Positions 36,873-46,226 of a stretch of 64,000 bases of DNA are shown here, one piece after another. The DNA is from Alphaproteobacteria bacterium (lineage in GTDB: Bacteria > Pseudomonadota > Alphaproteobacteria > Sphingomonadales > Sphingomonadaceae), in assembly GCA_018823325.1 (NCBI GenBank), contig JAHJIJ010000002.1:124001-188000 (forward strand), given 5' to 3'. The position numbers and the translations under genes were made by a program. Positions within the stretch are counted from its first letter, which is position 1, and every line of letters starts with the position of its first letter. A model generated the notes under the pieces. That model was not told the DNA's origin. It worked only from the letters and a program-made list of their open reading frames with translations, and ran no database searches.

Positions 36873-37886
36873 TCAGTAAGCCCGTGCAATCGCGAACTCG
36901 ACCGCCTCGACCAATGCCGACTTCGCCGCGCTGTTTCCATACATGCCGATGGCATCGATGGCGCGCTGGCCGTAGTGGCGGGCACGGGCCATGGTATCGT
37001 CGATGGCTCCGGTGGTGCGCAGAAGCTGCTGCGCGTGGGCGAGATTGGCATCCTCGCCGTGAAGGCCGGACATGGCCTCCTTCCAGAATTTGCGATCCGC
37101 TTCATCACCGCGCGCATAAGCGAGGATGACGGGCAGCGTGATCTTGCCGTCGCGGAAATCGTCGCCGGTGTCCTTGCCCATCGTGGCACCGTCCGAGACA
37201 TAGTCGATGGCATCATCGACGAGCTGGAAGGCGATGCCGAGATTGCGGCCATAAGCGTCGAGCGCCAGTTCCTCGGCCTCCGGTCGTTCTGCGACGACGG
37301 CGGCGATGCGGCAGGCAGCGGCAAAGAGTGCGGCGGTCTTGGCGCCGATGATATCCAGATACTGGTCCTCATCCGTCTCGACGCGGCGCTGGGCGATGAG
37401 CTGATTGACCTCACCTTCCGCAATCACGGCAGAGGCATGGGACAGGATCTTCAGCACCTTCAGGCTGCCATCCTCGACCATCAGTTCGAAGGATCGACTG
37501 AACAGGAAATCGCCGACCAGCACAGAGGCATTGTTGCCCCAGATCATGTTGGCGGTCTGCTTGCCGCGCCGCATCGCACTGCCGTCCACCACATCGTCAT
37601 GCAGCAGGGTGGCGGTATGGATGAACTCGACCGTGGCTGCGAGCTTGTGATGGCGCGTACCGGCATAATCGAGCAGCCGCGCGCAGGCGAGCGTGAGCAT
37701 GGGCCGCATGCGCTTGCCACCGCCAGCAATGAGATGACCCGCCAATTCCGGGATCAGTGGGATGCGCGACTGCATGCGCGCAAGGATGACTTCGTTGACG
37801 CGGTTCATGTCCTCCGCGACGAGGCTCATCATCGGCTGGAGGGACGGCGCGCCCTGGCGGGGCAAGTGGTGAATGGTGGCGCTCAT
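36873..37886 (-). CDS. ispB: polyprenyl diphosphate synthase (octaprenyl/decaprenyl type)
   Basis: Trans-prenyltransferase (337 aa) that makes the ubiquinone side chain. First Asp-rich motif LLHDDVVDGS, GGGKRMRPMLTL upstream of it, second Asp-rich motif FQLVDDAIDY, and GDFLFSRSFEL. The start MSATIHHLPRQG at 37886 is chosen; an open extension to 38030 overlaps the region upstream of the chorismate mutase gene and is Arg/Ala-rich without homology. Chain length cannot be told from sequence by eye. Divergent from the chorismate mutase gene. Confidence 0.88.
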   Translation of the reverse strand: MSATIHHLPRQGAPSLQPMMSLVAEDMNRVNEVILARMQSRIPLIPELAGHLIAGGGKRMRPMLTLACARLLDYAGTRHHKLAATVEFIHTATLLHDDVVDGSAMRRGKQTANMIWGNNASVLVGDFLFSRSFELMVEDGSLKVLKILSHASAVIAEGEVNQLIAQRRVETDEDQYLDIIGAKTAALFAAACRIAAVVAERPEAEELALDAYGRNLGIAFQLVDDAIDYVSDGATMGKDTGDDFRDGKITLPVILAYARGDEADRKFWKEAMSGLHGEDANLAHAQQLLRTTGAIDDTMARARHYGQRAIDAIGMYGNSAAKSALVEAVEFAIARAY

Positions 37887-38061
37887 GGCCGGTGCTCTGA
37901 CCAGATGCCGACGCTTTGGCAAGCGCTTTGGCAAGCAAATTGGCTTGCCTTGTGCGCCAAGAGCGGCAAGTGATGCGGCGCTGCGGGCGCCGCCCCAGCG
38001 CCTCATTTGCGGAGTTCGCCGAGCTGGCACCCGCGCGGCAAGCCCAGGGAGAAGGCCGGGA

Positions 38062-38361
38062 ATGGACGAAACGCTCAGGCGCTATCGCGAAAGCATCGAC
38101 AATATCGACGCGGCGCTCGTCTTCATGCTGGCCGAGCGATTCAAGATCACCAAGGCTGTCGGTGAGCACAAGGCGCAATCCGCTCTCCCCCCTGCCGATC
38201 CGGACCGGGAGTCGCGGCAGATCGAGCGATTGCGCAGGCTGGCGGTGGACGCCAATCTCGACCCGGACTTCACCGAAAAGTTCCTGCGCTTCATCATCGA
38301 TGAAGTGATCCGCCACCATGAACAGATGCAGGCGGCCGAGCAGAGCAACACGGAAGACTGA
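38062..38361 (+). CDS. chorismate mutase (AroQ type)
   Basis: Helical 99-aa mutase that converts chorismate to prephenate for Phe/Tyr synthesis. RYRESIDNIDAALVFMLAERF with the family D-x-L/V-x-L-L-x-x-R pattern, KITKAVGEHKA with the catalytic Lys, and RESRQIERLRRLA follow the AroQ helix order. ATG 38062 has GAAGG upstream. An upstream open frame to 37873 is basic and unrelated. Confidence 0.85.
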   Translation: MDETLRRYRESIDNIDAALVFMLAERFKITKAVGEHKAQSALPPADPDRESRQIERLRRLAVDANLDPDFTEKFLRFIIDEVIRHHEQMQAAEQSNTED

Positions 38362-38501
38362 AGCACAGCAGTGCGTTGACGCAGAAAAAGCCGATAGCGC
38401 ACAAGGCCTTATTCTGCTCAGAATAGTTGCGCCCGGCGGAAAACTGTCATTTTTTCGCTATCATTAACCGGCTGAAAACCTGCTCTGGACGATGAAGGGC
38501 C

Positions 38502-40283
38502 ATGGGGCAGACTCATAGCCGGGTAATTCAGAACATTGCGAGCCAAGCGGCCCTGCCGCTGCTGGCCGGTCTTGCCTATTTCATCGTCTCCTATGCCACC
38601 ATCACCTTCACGACGCGTGGCGGCACGGTCGCGCCGGTCTGGGCCGCCAATGCCCTGCTGCTCGCCGTCATCCTGACGCGTCCGCGCGCGCAGGCGCCGG
38701 CCATTCTTCTGGCGGGCATCATCGCGAATGCGCTCTCCGGCCTGCCCGCTGGCAACACCTTCTCCACAGCGCTGCTCTACGCGCTTGGCAATGGGCTGGA
38801 GGTGGCTGTCGCGGCGGCAGGCCTGATGTGGCGCAAGGACGGATCACGCGCCTTTTCCGACCCGGAAACCGTCCCCGATGTGCTCATCTGGGCCGGGCTT
38901 GTCGCGCCGGCAAGCAGTGCTTTTCTGGGCGGCTTGGCAGCGTGGCTGCACCATGCCCATACGCTGAGCGAGGCCTATGCCCGCTGGTTCCTGGCCGATG
39001 CGCTGGGGCTGCTGATCTTCACGCCGATCTTCCTTGCCCTCATCAATGGCGACCTGCGGCGCAGCCTTGCCGGCCAGGGACTGCGGCGCAAGCTGGAAAT
39101 CGCCACACTGCTTGCGCTGACCGCCGGGGCCGCCACGCTGGCCTTCTTCTCGTCCGAGCCGATGCTTTTGCTGCTGGTCATCGTCCCAATGCTGCTGGTG
39201 GTGCTGCGTGGCGGCTGGATGAGCACCAAGATCGCACTGGCCATCGTCACGTTCATCGGCGGCGCAGCGATGATGGGCGGCTATGGTTCATCGGTGCTGC
39301 AGGGCAGCCATTCGGTCCTGCATCTCTATGGAATCCAGATCTTCATCGCCATGCTGATCGTGGTGCAAGTGCCGATCTCCGCCATGCTGGCGACGCGGCA
39401 AGCAACGATCGAGCGGATGCGCGAGAGCGAGCAATCCCTGCATCTGTTGGCCTCCCGCTCGCCGGTGCTGCTGCTGGCCTTCAATCTCGGCGGCATCTGC
39501 ACGCGCGTGGTCGGGACGACGGAGTTACTGCTCGACCGCCCATTCGATGCGCTGGTCGGCGCCAGCTTTCCCGACATTTCCGAGGAAGGCCAATATGAGC
39601 TGATCCGCGCCCACAATGCGGCGCTGGAGGATGTGAGCGCCAGCCACACCGCCGAATTCCGCACCGTGAAGCTGCGCGATGCGTGGATGGAAGCAGTGTT
39701 CCGTGCGCATTTCGACGAAAGCGGGCGCTGCATCGGCACCATTGCGACCGTGCATGATGTGACCATGCGGAAGAAGCAGGAGCTCTGGCTCTCCCGCACC
39801 GCGACGACGGACAGCCTGACCGGGCTGCTCAACCGCGCCGGCTTCCATCAGCGGCTCGACCATGCGCTGCTCAAGGCCGAGCCGGGCACGCTCAGCCTCG
39901 CAGTGATCGACATCGACCGCTTCAAGCTGATCAACGACAATAGCGGGCACCAGGTTGGCGACACGGTGCTCAAGGAGATCGCCCGGCGCATATCGAGCCA
40001 GGTGCGCGCCAGCGATGCCGTAGGGCGCATGGGCGGCGACGAATTTGTCGTGCTGCTCGCGACATCCAATTGGGAGCGCGTGCAGGAAATCTGCGGCCGG
40101 ATCGTCACGACCGTGAACAGCGAGCCAATCATCCTGCCATCGGGCAACAGCCTGCGCGCCGCGATTAGCTGTGGTGTGGCGCGCTACAGCCATGGGCAGA
40201 GCGCCGAAGCGTTCATCCACGAAGCCGATACCGCGCTTTACCGAGCCAAACGCGGCGGGCGCAATCAGGTGGTTGCTGCCTGA
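38502..40283 (+). CDS. MASE1-PAS-GGDEF diguanylate cyclase
   Basis: Membrane sensor that makes c-di-GMP from two GTP (593 aa). About eight N-terminal membrane spans (20-300) form a MASE1-like domain, then a PAS domain (about 310-425, ending in GTIATVHDVTMRKKQ), then a GGDEF domain. The active site is GGDEF (511-515) and the product-inhibition I-site RASD (502-505) stands exactly five residues before it, so the enzyme should be active and feedback-controlled. No EAL domain. A likely c-di-GMP source for the PilZ glycan synthase in this window. Confidence 0.9.
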   Translation: MGQTHSRVIQNIASQAALPLLAGLAYFIVSYATITFTTRGGTVAPVWAANALLLAVILTRPRAQAPAILLAGIIANALSGLPAGNTFSTALLYALGNGLEVAVAAAGLMWRKDGSRAFSDPETVPDVLIWAGLVAPASSAFLGGLAAWLHHAHTLSEAYARWFLADALGLLIFTPIFLALINGDLRRSLAGQGLRRKLEIATLLALTAGAATLAFFSSEPMLLLLVIVPMLLVVLRGGWMSTKIALAIVTFIGGAAMMGGYGSSVLQGSHSVLHLYGIQIFIAMLIVVQVPISAMLATRQATIERMRESEQSLHLLASRSPVLLLAFNLGGICTRVVGTTELLLDRPFDALVGASFPDISEEGQYELIRAHNAALEDVSASHTAEFRTVKLRDAWMEAVFRAHFDESGRCIGTIATVHDVTMRKKQELWLSRTATTDSLTGLLNRAGFHQRLDHALLKAEPGTLSLAVIDIDRFKLINDNSGHQVGDTVLKEIARRISSQVRASDAVGRMGGDEFVVLLATSNWERVQEICGRIVTTVNSEPIILPSGNSLRAAISCGVARYSHGQSAEAFIHEADTALYRAKRGGRNQVVAA

Positions 40284-40421
40284 AAACGCCGATACTGGCG
40301 CGCGAAACCGGCGACATTTTGTGACAATTTTTGCCTGCTGCGACAAAATCTGACGACAAGTACGCGCTATACCCCTGTTCATGGCGCTACCCCCCGGCGC
40401 CGATAGGTCAGGAATTCGACG

Positions 40422-41042
40422 ATGAAACGCACCACCTCAATTGCCCTTGCCGGCATCGGCCTGTTGTCCCTCGGGACTATTGCCGTCGCCCAGACCGCGC
40501 CCGCAGCGCCCCAGCGCAGTGAAGCTCGCGCGCCGATGGACCGCGCGACGCTGGAGAAGCGCCTCGGCACCATGTTCGACGCCGCTGACGCCAATCGCGA
40601 CGGCACCCTTACTGTCGAAGAGCGCAAGGCGCATCAGGCGCAGATGCGTGGCAAGATGCGTGAGCAGATCTTCTCGCGCCTCGACGCGAACAACGACGGC
40701 TCGATTTCCAAGGAAGAATTTGCTGCGCGCCCCGAACGCGGCGGCATGATGGCCGACGGAAAGCGCGAGCGCGGCCATGAAGGCAAGCGTCGCGGTCATG
40801 GTGGCCACGGCGGCATGCATGGCATGGGCGGCGGCATGATGATGCGGGGCGAACTTGCCCAGTATCGCGACAAGCCGATCCCCCGCGCCACCTTCGTGCA
40901 GGCGGGTCTTGCCGGCTTCGACCGCGTGGATGCCAATCGTGACGGCAAGATTTCCGGTGAGGAACGTCAGGCCGCCCGCAAGACGATGATGGAGCGCCGC
41001 AACGCAGAACAACGGCCCGCGCAAACGACCCCGGCGCGCTGA
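40422..41042 (+). CDS. exported EF-hand calcium-binding protein with His/Met-rich linker
   Basis: Signal peptide 1-23 (MKRTTSIALAGIGLLSLGTI..VAQ) and three EF-hand loops: DANRDGTLTVEE (56-67), DANNDGSISKEE (88-99) and DANRDGKISGEE (170-181). Between loops two and three is a Gly/His/Met-rich linker (GHGGHGGMHGMGGGMMM) that could bind a transition metal. Followed after a terminator by a two-component operon, a common context in sphingomonads. Periplasmic; function unknown. Confidence 0.85.
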   Translation: MKRTTSIALAGIGLLSLGTIAVAQTAPAAPQRSEARAPMDRATLEKRLGTMFDAADANRDGTLTVEERKAHQAQMRGKMREQIFSRLDANNDGSISKEEFAARPERGGMMADGKRERGHEGKRRGHGGHGGMHGMGGGMMMRGELAQYRDKPIPRATFVQAGLAGFDRVDANRDGKISGEERQAARKTMMERRNAEQRPAQTTPAR

Positions 41043-41050
41043 GGCCGACT

Positions 41051-41092
41051 GGCCGGTCCGGCAGGCGCACTCCCCGCCCCGCCGGGCCGGTC
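41051..41092 (+). terminator. probable terminator after the EF-hand gene
   Basis: GGCCGGTCCGGC (41051-41062) pairs with GCCGGGCCGGTC (41081-41092), a 12-bp stem allowing two G-U pairs, followed by ATTTCCTCTTC. The T-run is weak. Confidence 0.45.
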
Positions 41093-41206
41093 ATTTCCTC
41101 TTCATCCCTCAGCCGCGCCGAACGCCCCCTGATGCGGCTGAGGGATGGACCTCAAGACACAAGCAAGGCAGAGACTTTTACGGTTCCCATTTCTGAAAGC
41201 GCATTG

Positions 41207-41926
41207 ATGTCCGCTCGGCCCCATCTCCTCCTCGTCGATGACGAAGCCGCCATCCGCGAGCCGCTGGGGCAATATCTCCAGCGCGCGGGCTTTCGCGTGT
41301 CCGAAGCCGGCAATGCCGCCGACGCCCGCAAGATTCTCGCGGGAAGCGCGATCGAGCTGGTGGTATTGGACATCATGATGCCGGGCGAGGACGGCCTGAG
41401 TCTGTGCCGCTCGATCCGCGAACAGGGCGAACTGCCCGTGATCCTGCTCACCGCGCGCACCGAGGAAACCGACCGGATCGTCGGGCTTGAAATGGGCGCC
41501 GACGATTATGTCCTCAAGCCCTTCTCACCGCGCGAGCTGGTGGCGCGGATCAAGACGATCCTGCGCCGCGCCGGCAATGGCACCGCGCGCGAGACGCAAG
41601 CCAGCGCATCGCTCTATCGCTTCGAGGGCTGGACGTTGAGCGCAGACGACTGGACGCTGAGCGGCCCGGACGAAGTGGCGATACCGCTGAGTACAGCCGA
41701 CTACCGGCTGCTCCACGCCTTTGTGACGCATCCACGGCAGGTACTGAGCCGCGATCAGTTGCTCGACCTGACGCAGGGACGCGAGGCGCACGCCTTCGAT
41801 CGCTCGATCGACAACCAGATCAGCCGCCTGCGCCGCAAGCTGGAGGACGACGCCCGCTCGCCCACGCTCATCAAGACCGTCTGGGGCGGCGGCTACATGT
41901 TCGCGGCTGACGTGGCACGCGAATGA
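41207..41926 (+). CDS. OmpR-family response regulator
   Basis: Receiver domain (about 5-118: LLLVDDEAAIREPL, phospho-Asp55 in LVVLDIMMPGEDGLS, Lys in DDYVLKPFSPREL) plus winged-helix DNA-binding domain (about 140-235: STADYRLLHAFVTHP, NQISRLRRKLEDDARSPTLI, TVWGGGYMF) in 239 aa. Start MSARPHLLL at 41207; the longer frame from 41132 has no ribosome site. The stop overlaps the kinase start by 4 bp (ATGA). Confidence 0.93.
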   Translation: MSARPHLLLVDDEAAIREPLGQYLQRAGFRVSEAGNAADARKILAGSAIELVVLDIMMPGEDGLSLCRSIREQGELPVILLTARTEETDRIVGLEMGADDYVLKPFSPRELVARIKTILRRAGNGTARETQASASLYRFEGWTLSADDWTLSGPDEVAIPLSTADYRLLHAFVTHPRQVLSRDQLLDLTQGREAHAFDRSIDNQISRLRRKLEDDARSPTLIKTVWGGGYMFAADVARE

Positions 41927-43296
41927 CCGTGACGAAGCGCACCTTCACGGGCTGGTTGCGACCGAGGACGCTGGCGGGGCAGACCATATTGGTGGTCGCG
42001 GCCTCGCTGTTTGCCGTTCAGCTCATCGGCTTCGGTTTCTATTATGTGATGCAGCGCAATCAGTGGGTGACGATTGCGGCTGCGCCGGGCGTGATCCGCA
42101 TTCTCGAAGCGCTCGATCAGCGCGATGACCCCACGCCCTTTCAGCGCGCTCGCGCGGCACGCGGCCTGGTGCTGAGTACAGCAGCGCCGCCGCAGGAGGG
42201 CACCGATACACCGCGCGTCGCGGAACGTGCCAACGAGCTGTTCCGTTCAGCCGGCCTCACGCCGATGGCCGTACGCGTGGCAATTGCGGAGGCTCGGCCA
42301 GGGCGCGACCGTCGCGAGCGCGCGCGCGACCTTCTGCCCTCCCCTAATCGCCGGGCGCCGCGGCTGCAGGTGCAGATGAGCGTGCAGCTTCGGGCTGACC
42401 GCTGGATCACCGTTTACACGCGCGCGGCGCCAGTCGCCCAGCCGATCCTGCGGCAGTTGGTCATGCAATCGCTGTTCCTCTATGGCATCGTGCTGATGCC
42501 GCTGGTCTGGTTTACCCGGCGTTTGGCGCGGCCGCTCCATGCACTCACACAAGCGACAGCGCGCGTTGGCACGCCGGAAGGCGCCGCTCCTGTCGTCGAG
42601 ACCGGACCAGAGGACCTGCGCCGTCTCGCCGCCTCCTTCAACACCATGCAGGACCGCATCCGCTCCATGCTGGAGGAGAAGGACCATATGCTCGGCGCCA
42701 TCGGCCATGACCTGCGCACGCCGCTCACGGCGCTGCGGGTGCGGGTGGAATCGGTGGCCGAGGGTGCCGACCGCGAGCGCATGATCGCCACCATCGAAGA
42801 CATGCAGAAGATGCTGGACGACATCCTCTCGCTAGCACGGGTCGGACGGGACCGCGAGCCGCCTCAGCGCATGGACCTGGCCGCATTGGCCGATGCCGCC
42901 ATCGACGACTTCGAGGATATGGGCGTGCCCGTCGAGCGCAGCGAAATGCCCCGCGCAATCGTGAACGTTCATCCCCGCGCGGTGCGGCGGGCGCTCTCCA
43001 ATCTGATCGAGAACGCCGTGAAATACGGCGCCCGCGCGCACGTCTCACTGCGCATCGAAGGCCGCCGCGCCGTGCTGAGCGTGGCCGATGAAGGACCGGG
43101 CATTCCGGAGGACCGCATCGATGACATGCTGCAGCCCTTCACGCGCATGGAAGTCTCGCGCAGCCGCGATACCGGCGGCACCGGCCTCGGTCTCGCCATT
43201 GTGCGTGCGGTGGCCTCGGCAGAATCGGGGCGGCTGGAGTTGCGCAACCGGCCCGAGGGCGGGTTGGTCGCGGAGCTGAGTTTTCCGCTGGCTTGA
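41923..43296 (+). CDS. sensor histidine kinase (EnvZ-like)
   Basis: Inner-membrane kinase (457 aa) paired with the OmpR-type regulator. Two spans (about 21-43 and 178-197) enclose a 130-residue periplasmic loop rich in Arg/Ala; then HAMP (about 198-250), DHp with His262 in GAIGHDLRTPLTAL, and HATPase with SNLIENAVKYG, DEGPGIP and GGTGLGLAIV. Signal unknown; the upstream EF-hand gene may be a target. Confidence 0.92.
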   Translation: MTVTKRTFTGWLRPRTLAGQTILVVAASLFAVQLIGFGFYYVMQRNQWVTIAAAPGVIRILEALDQRDDPTPFQRARAARGLVLSTAAPPQEGTDTPRVAERANELFRSAGLTPMAVRVAIAEARPGRDRRERARDLLPSPNRRAPRLQVQMSVQLRADRWITVYTRAAPVAQPILRQLVMQSLFLYGIVLMPLVWFTRRLARPLHALTQATARVGTPEGAAPVVETGPEDLRRLAASFNTMQDRIRSMLEEKDHMLGAIGHDLRTPLTALRVRVESVAEGADRERMIATIEDMQKMLDDILSLARVGRDREPPQRMDLAALADAAIDDFEDMGVPVERSEMPRAIVNVHPRAVRRALSNLIENAVKYGARAHVSLRIEGRRAVLSVADEGPGIPEDRIDDMLQPFTRMEVSRSRDTGGTGLGLAIVRAVASAESGRLELRNRPEGGLVAELSFPLA

Positions 43297-43408
43297 GTAG
43301 AAAATGCCGTGCGGTTTGCGCGGACATCGCTTTGACAGGCCATCATCTCATAAACAGCTGGCGCTCGCGGCGTCGGTTGTCAGATGGGAGCGCTGTATAT
43401 CCCGCTGC

Positions 43409-43876
43409 TCAGCCGGCGCCGGGCATCGCATCCCGGTCCGGCATCGCGGAGCCGAAGCGGGCGGAGAAATTGAGATACATGTGGAGCGCCCAAATCGCGA
43501 CCAGCACCCATCCCAAAGCCCCGAAAACCCAGAATATTATGCTGTTCACCATGGAGACCAGGATGGTGATGATCAGGCTGTGAAAAAGGAAGCTGAAGAT
43601 GCCGTGACGCTCGGTATGGCCATCACTGGTGACGGAAAGCGCCCAACGCCAGAAGAGATAATGCCCTACGCGCACGACCACATTCGGGTCGTCTGTCGCT
43701 TCACTCAGAGCACTTGAGACTTCCTCGCGGATAATGACCGTTCGCAGACGATAGGGGCCGAGGTCAATATAACTGCGCCTCGTCCAGCCATCCTTCCAGA
43801 TGCCGCCGGATATGCTACCGATTGGCCCGGCGAATACCGTTTTCAGATACGGCGCCTTCTGTTTCCCGGTCCCCAT
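43409..43876 (-). CDS. conserved-type membrane protein of unknown function
   Basis: A 155-aa protein from MGTGKQKAPYLK (43876). The first half is polar and beta-like (GPIGSISGGIWKDGWTRRSY, IIREEVSSALSEATDDPNVVVRVGHYLFW); two adjacent membrane segments follow near the end (SLIITILVSMVNSIIFWVFG and GWVLVAIWALHMYLNF). No family recognised. Lower GC and less biased codons than its neighbours. Convergent with the kinase gene and downstream of motB. Confidence 0.6.
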   Translation of the reverse strand: MGTGKQKAPYLKTVFAGPIGSISGGIWKDGWTRRSYIDLGPYRLRTVIIREEVSSALSEATDDPNVVVRVGHYLFWRWALSVTSDGHTERHGIFSFLFHSLIITILVSMVNSIIFWVFGALGWVLVAIWALHMYLNFSARFGSAMPDRDAMPGAG

Positions 43877-43987
43877 GGGCAAATAATGACCGGAGCATGG
43901 CGTGATGTCAAACCTTGACGCCGTGGTCGCCCGGCAGGAGCCCAACTACAGTTGAGGGAGGCACCGCAGCACTAGGCCCACCGCACC

Positions 43988-45139
43988 TCACTGCGTTTGA
44001 TCCATCAGCCCGGTGGTGCGGGCCGTTAGGTCCGTCTTGCCCGGTGGGGTGTTGGAGCTGCGCTTGGGGATAGAGTCGGCATTGATGATCGTGGCGCCGC
44101 TCGGCAGTGCAGTGCCGCCCAGATCGCTCTTGCGCACTTCTGCCTGAGCCATGGCGATGCGCTGATCGCGCACAAGAATGCGGCGGTCGATCTTCGCCTG
44201 CTCGGGGTCCTTCGGCGCGGGAGCCGTCGGCTGGGCATCGGCTGCACTGGCAACCTGGCTCGCGCCTGCCCCTTCCTTGCTCCAGGCGAGAATGACCGAC
44301 ATGCGCCGGTTGCGCGGATCATAGCGATTGTCCGCAACAAAAGGCTCGCGGTCGGCCACGCCCTCGATGCGCATGAAGCGATCCGCCGTAATGCCGCCCT
44401 GCGCGAGTACGGCCCGTGTTGCCTCGGCACGGGAGGAGGACAGGCGCCAGTTGTTCATGTTCCGTCCGGCGGCATAAGGCAGAGCGTCGGTATGACCGCG
44501 CACAATGACGTCATTGGGCACATCCGACACCGCCTCGGCGACCTGCGAGAGCAGTGCGCGGGCCTCCGGCACCAGTTGATCGGTACCGATCGCGAACATC
44601 GCGAAATCTGCCTGGTCGACCAGATCGATGCGCAGGCCTTCGAGCGTTTCGGTGAAGCGCACATGCTTGCGCAGCTTGCGCAGCGCCTCGGTGCGCTCCA
44701 GCTTCTGCTCCAGCTCGCGCTTGAGCTGCTCGAACTTCTGGCGGTCGCGATTCTTCATGTCCTCGCCGCCGACATCCTTGGTGCCGGAAGCATCGCGCGG
44801 AATGGTGATCGCCAGATTGCCCTGGCCACCGGTGGTCGGATAATTTTCCTTGCTGACGAGACTGTCGCCGCCAAACATGCCGCTCGAGCCGGCACTATCC
44901 ATCTTCATCTGGACGAGCGTGGGTGTGAAATAGTCGGCGAGGCCCTTGCGCTGCTTCTCCGTGGTCGCACCAAGCAGCCACATCAGCAGGAAGAAGGCCA
45001 TCATCGCGGTCACGAAGTCGGCATAAGCGACTTTCCAGGCGCCACCGTGGTGGCCGCCATGGCCGCCGTCGATGATCTTCTTGACGATGATCGGCCTTGG
45101 TTCAGGCTCGTTCGCAGGTTTCTTAGCCGCCGATGCCAT
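43988..45139 (-). CDS. motB: flagellar stator protein MotB
   Basis: Stator subunit anchored to peptidoglycan (383 aa). One membrane span carries the proton-binding Asp41 in YADFVTAMMAFFLLMWLLGA; an OmpA-like domain follows with VRGHTDALPYAAGRNMNNWRLSSSRA, RIEGVADREPF and RNRRMSVIL. A 90-residue Ala/Pro-rich extension follows the OmpA domain. Lies 10 bp after motA. The His/Gly patch GGHGGHHGG precedes the span. Confidence 0.93.
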   Translation of the reverse strand: MASAAKKPANEPEPRPIIVKKIIDGGHGGHHGGAWKVAYADFVTAMMAFFLLMWLLGATTEKQRKGLADYFTPTLVQMKMDSAGSSGMFGGDSLVSKENYPTTGGQGNLAITIPRDASGTKDVGGEDMKNRDRQKFEQLKRELEQKLERTEALRKLRKHVRFTETLEGLRIDLVDQADFAMFAIGTDQLVPEARALLSQVAEAVSDVPNDVIVRGHTDALPYAAGRNMNNWRLSSSRAEATRAVLAQGGITADRFMRIEGVADREPFVADNRYDPRNRRMSVILAWSKEGAGASQVASAADAQPTAPAPKDPEQAKIDRRILVRDQRIAMAQAEVRKSDLGGTALPSGATIINADSIPKRSSNTPPGKTDLTARTTGLMDQTQ

Positions 45140-45149
45140 GGCTCAGCCC

Positions 45150-46013
45150 TCAGCGCCCGCGCATGCCGTCGAACACTTCGGCAAAGGCCGGCTGGTTCGC
45201 ATGGTTGAGGTTCGAGCGCGCGGCCTCGATGACCAGCGGCTGCGGATGGCCATGGAGCGAGGCAATGATGATCTGCTTGACCACCTGATAGATGGATGCA
45301 TCGGCCTCGATCACCTGCTTACACCGATTGGCGAACGGGCCGACCATACCATAAGCCAGCAACACGCCGAGGAAGGTACCGACCAGCGCCGAACCGATCA
45401 TGGCGCCAAGAATTTCCGGTGGCTTGTCGATGGAGCCCATCGTCTTGATAACGCCAAGCACGGCCGCGACGATGCCGAGTGCCGGCAGTGCGTCTGCCAG
45501 GCCCTGGAGATTGTCCGCAGGCCGGATCGCTTCATGATGATGAGTCTTGAGCGAATTATCCATCACATCTTCGACCGCGTGCGGATCGAGCGTGCCGGAG
45601 GACACGACGACCAGGCGCAGCGTGTCGCAAATCAGGTGGATGAGCGCGCTGTCGCTCAGCAGGCGCGGATATTCCGCGAAGATCGCGGATGACTTGGGAT
45701 CCTCGATATGCGGTTCCAGCGCCACCGGTCCCTCGACCCGCAGCGTCTTCATCAGCTTGCTGACGAGGAAGATGCAATCGAGATAATCCTGCTTCTTGTA
45801 CTTCGGCCCCTTGAACACCTTGCCCATGGCGCCGCCCAACGCCTTGAGGTCCGAACCGGAGTTGCCGATGATGAGCGCGCCCACGGCCGCGCCCCCGATG
45901 ATCGTCATTTCGATCGGCAGTGCCTTGAGCACCGGCATGATATTGCCCCCGGCGACAATGAAGCCGCCGAACACCATGACTAAAAGGACGACTAGACCGA
46001 TACCAGCGAACAT
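45150..46013 (-). CDS. motA: flagellar stator protein MotA
   Basis: Proton channel subunit of the flagellar motor (287 aa, four spans). Conserved Pro residues lie in ADALPALGIVAAVLGVIKTM and LLAYGMVGPFANR; the cytoplasmic loop contains the charged region for contact with FliG. The start MFAGIGLVVLLV at 46013 matches the family; the frame extends to 46070 but that part is polar. It is separated from flgL by a terminator, so it has its own promoter. Confidence 0.93.
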   Translation of the reverse strand: MFAGIGLVVLLVMVFGGFIVAGGNIMPVLKALPIEMTIIGGAAVGALIIGNSGSDLKALGGAMGKVFKGPKYKKQDYLDCIFLVSKLMKTLRVEGPVALEPHIEDPKSSAIFAEYPRLLSDSALIHLICDTLRLVVVSSGTLDPHAVEDVMDNSLKTHHHEAIRPADNLQGLADALPALGIVAAVLGVIKTMGSIDKPPEILGAMIGSALVGTFLGVLLAYGMVGPFANRCKQVIEADASIYQVVKQIIIASLHGHPQPLVIEAARSNLNHANQPAFAEVFDGMRGR

Positions 46014-46148
46014 TCTGATCCCCGCATGTTCTGAATGGGACCCAAGCGAATGTGCCGCCGGTCCCGTCACTCCCTTCCTAGAACGGCTCTGCTGAAACAG
46101 GGTTTAGGGGCACGGTTAGCAAGAGACTAAAATCGCGATATTTCGATG

Positions 46149-46156
46149 ATATCGGC
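46149..46156 (-). promoter_or_regulatory. weak candidate sigma28 -10 element upstream of motA
   Basis: On the minus strand this reads GCCGATAT, one base off the FliA -10 consensus GCCGATAA, 136 bp upstream of the motA start and just after the flgL terminator. The expected TAAA-type -35 is not present at the right distance, so the call is weak. Confidence 0.25.
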
Positions 46157-46174
46157 GAAGGGGGAAAGAAAAAC

Positions 46175-46201
46175 GGCCCGCAAGGCATTTGCCTGCGAGC
46201 C
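46175..46201 (-). terminator. rho-independent terminator after flgL
   Basis: On the minus strand GGCTCGCAGGCA pairs with TGCCTTGCGGGCC around a short AA(T) loop, followed by GTTTTTCTTT. It lies 26 bp after the flgL stop and closes the flgB-flgL operon. Confidence 0.75.
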
Positions 46202-46226
46202 GCCGCACGTCTTTTCTGCCGCGCTG

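Noticed and set aside
38448..38480. CtrA box (TTAA-N7-TTAA) before the GGDEF gene
   Set aside because: TTAACCGGCTGAAAA has only one half-site; no full CtrA box was found in the window.
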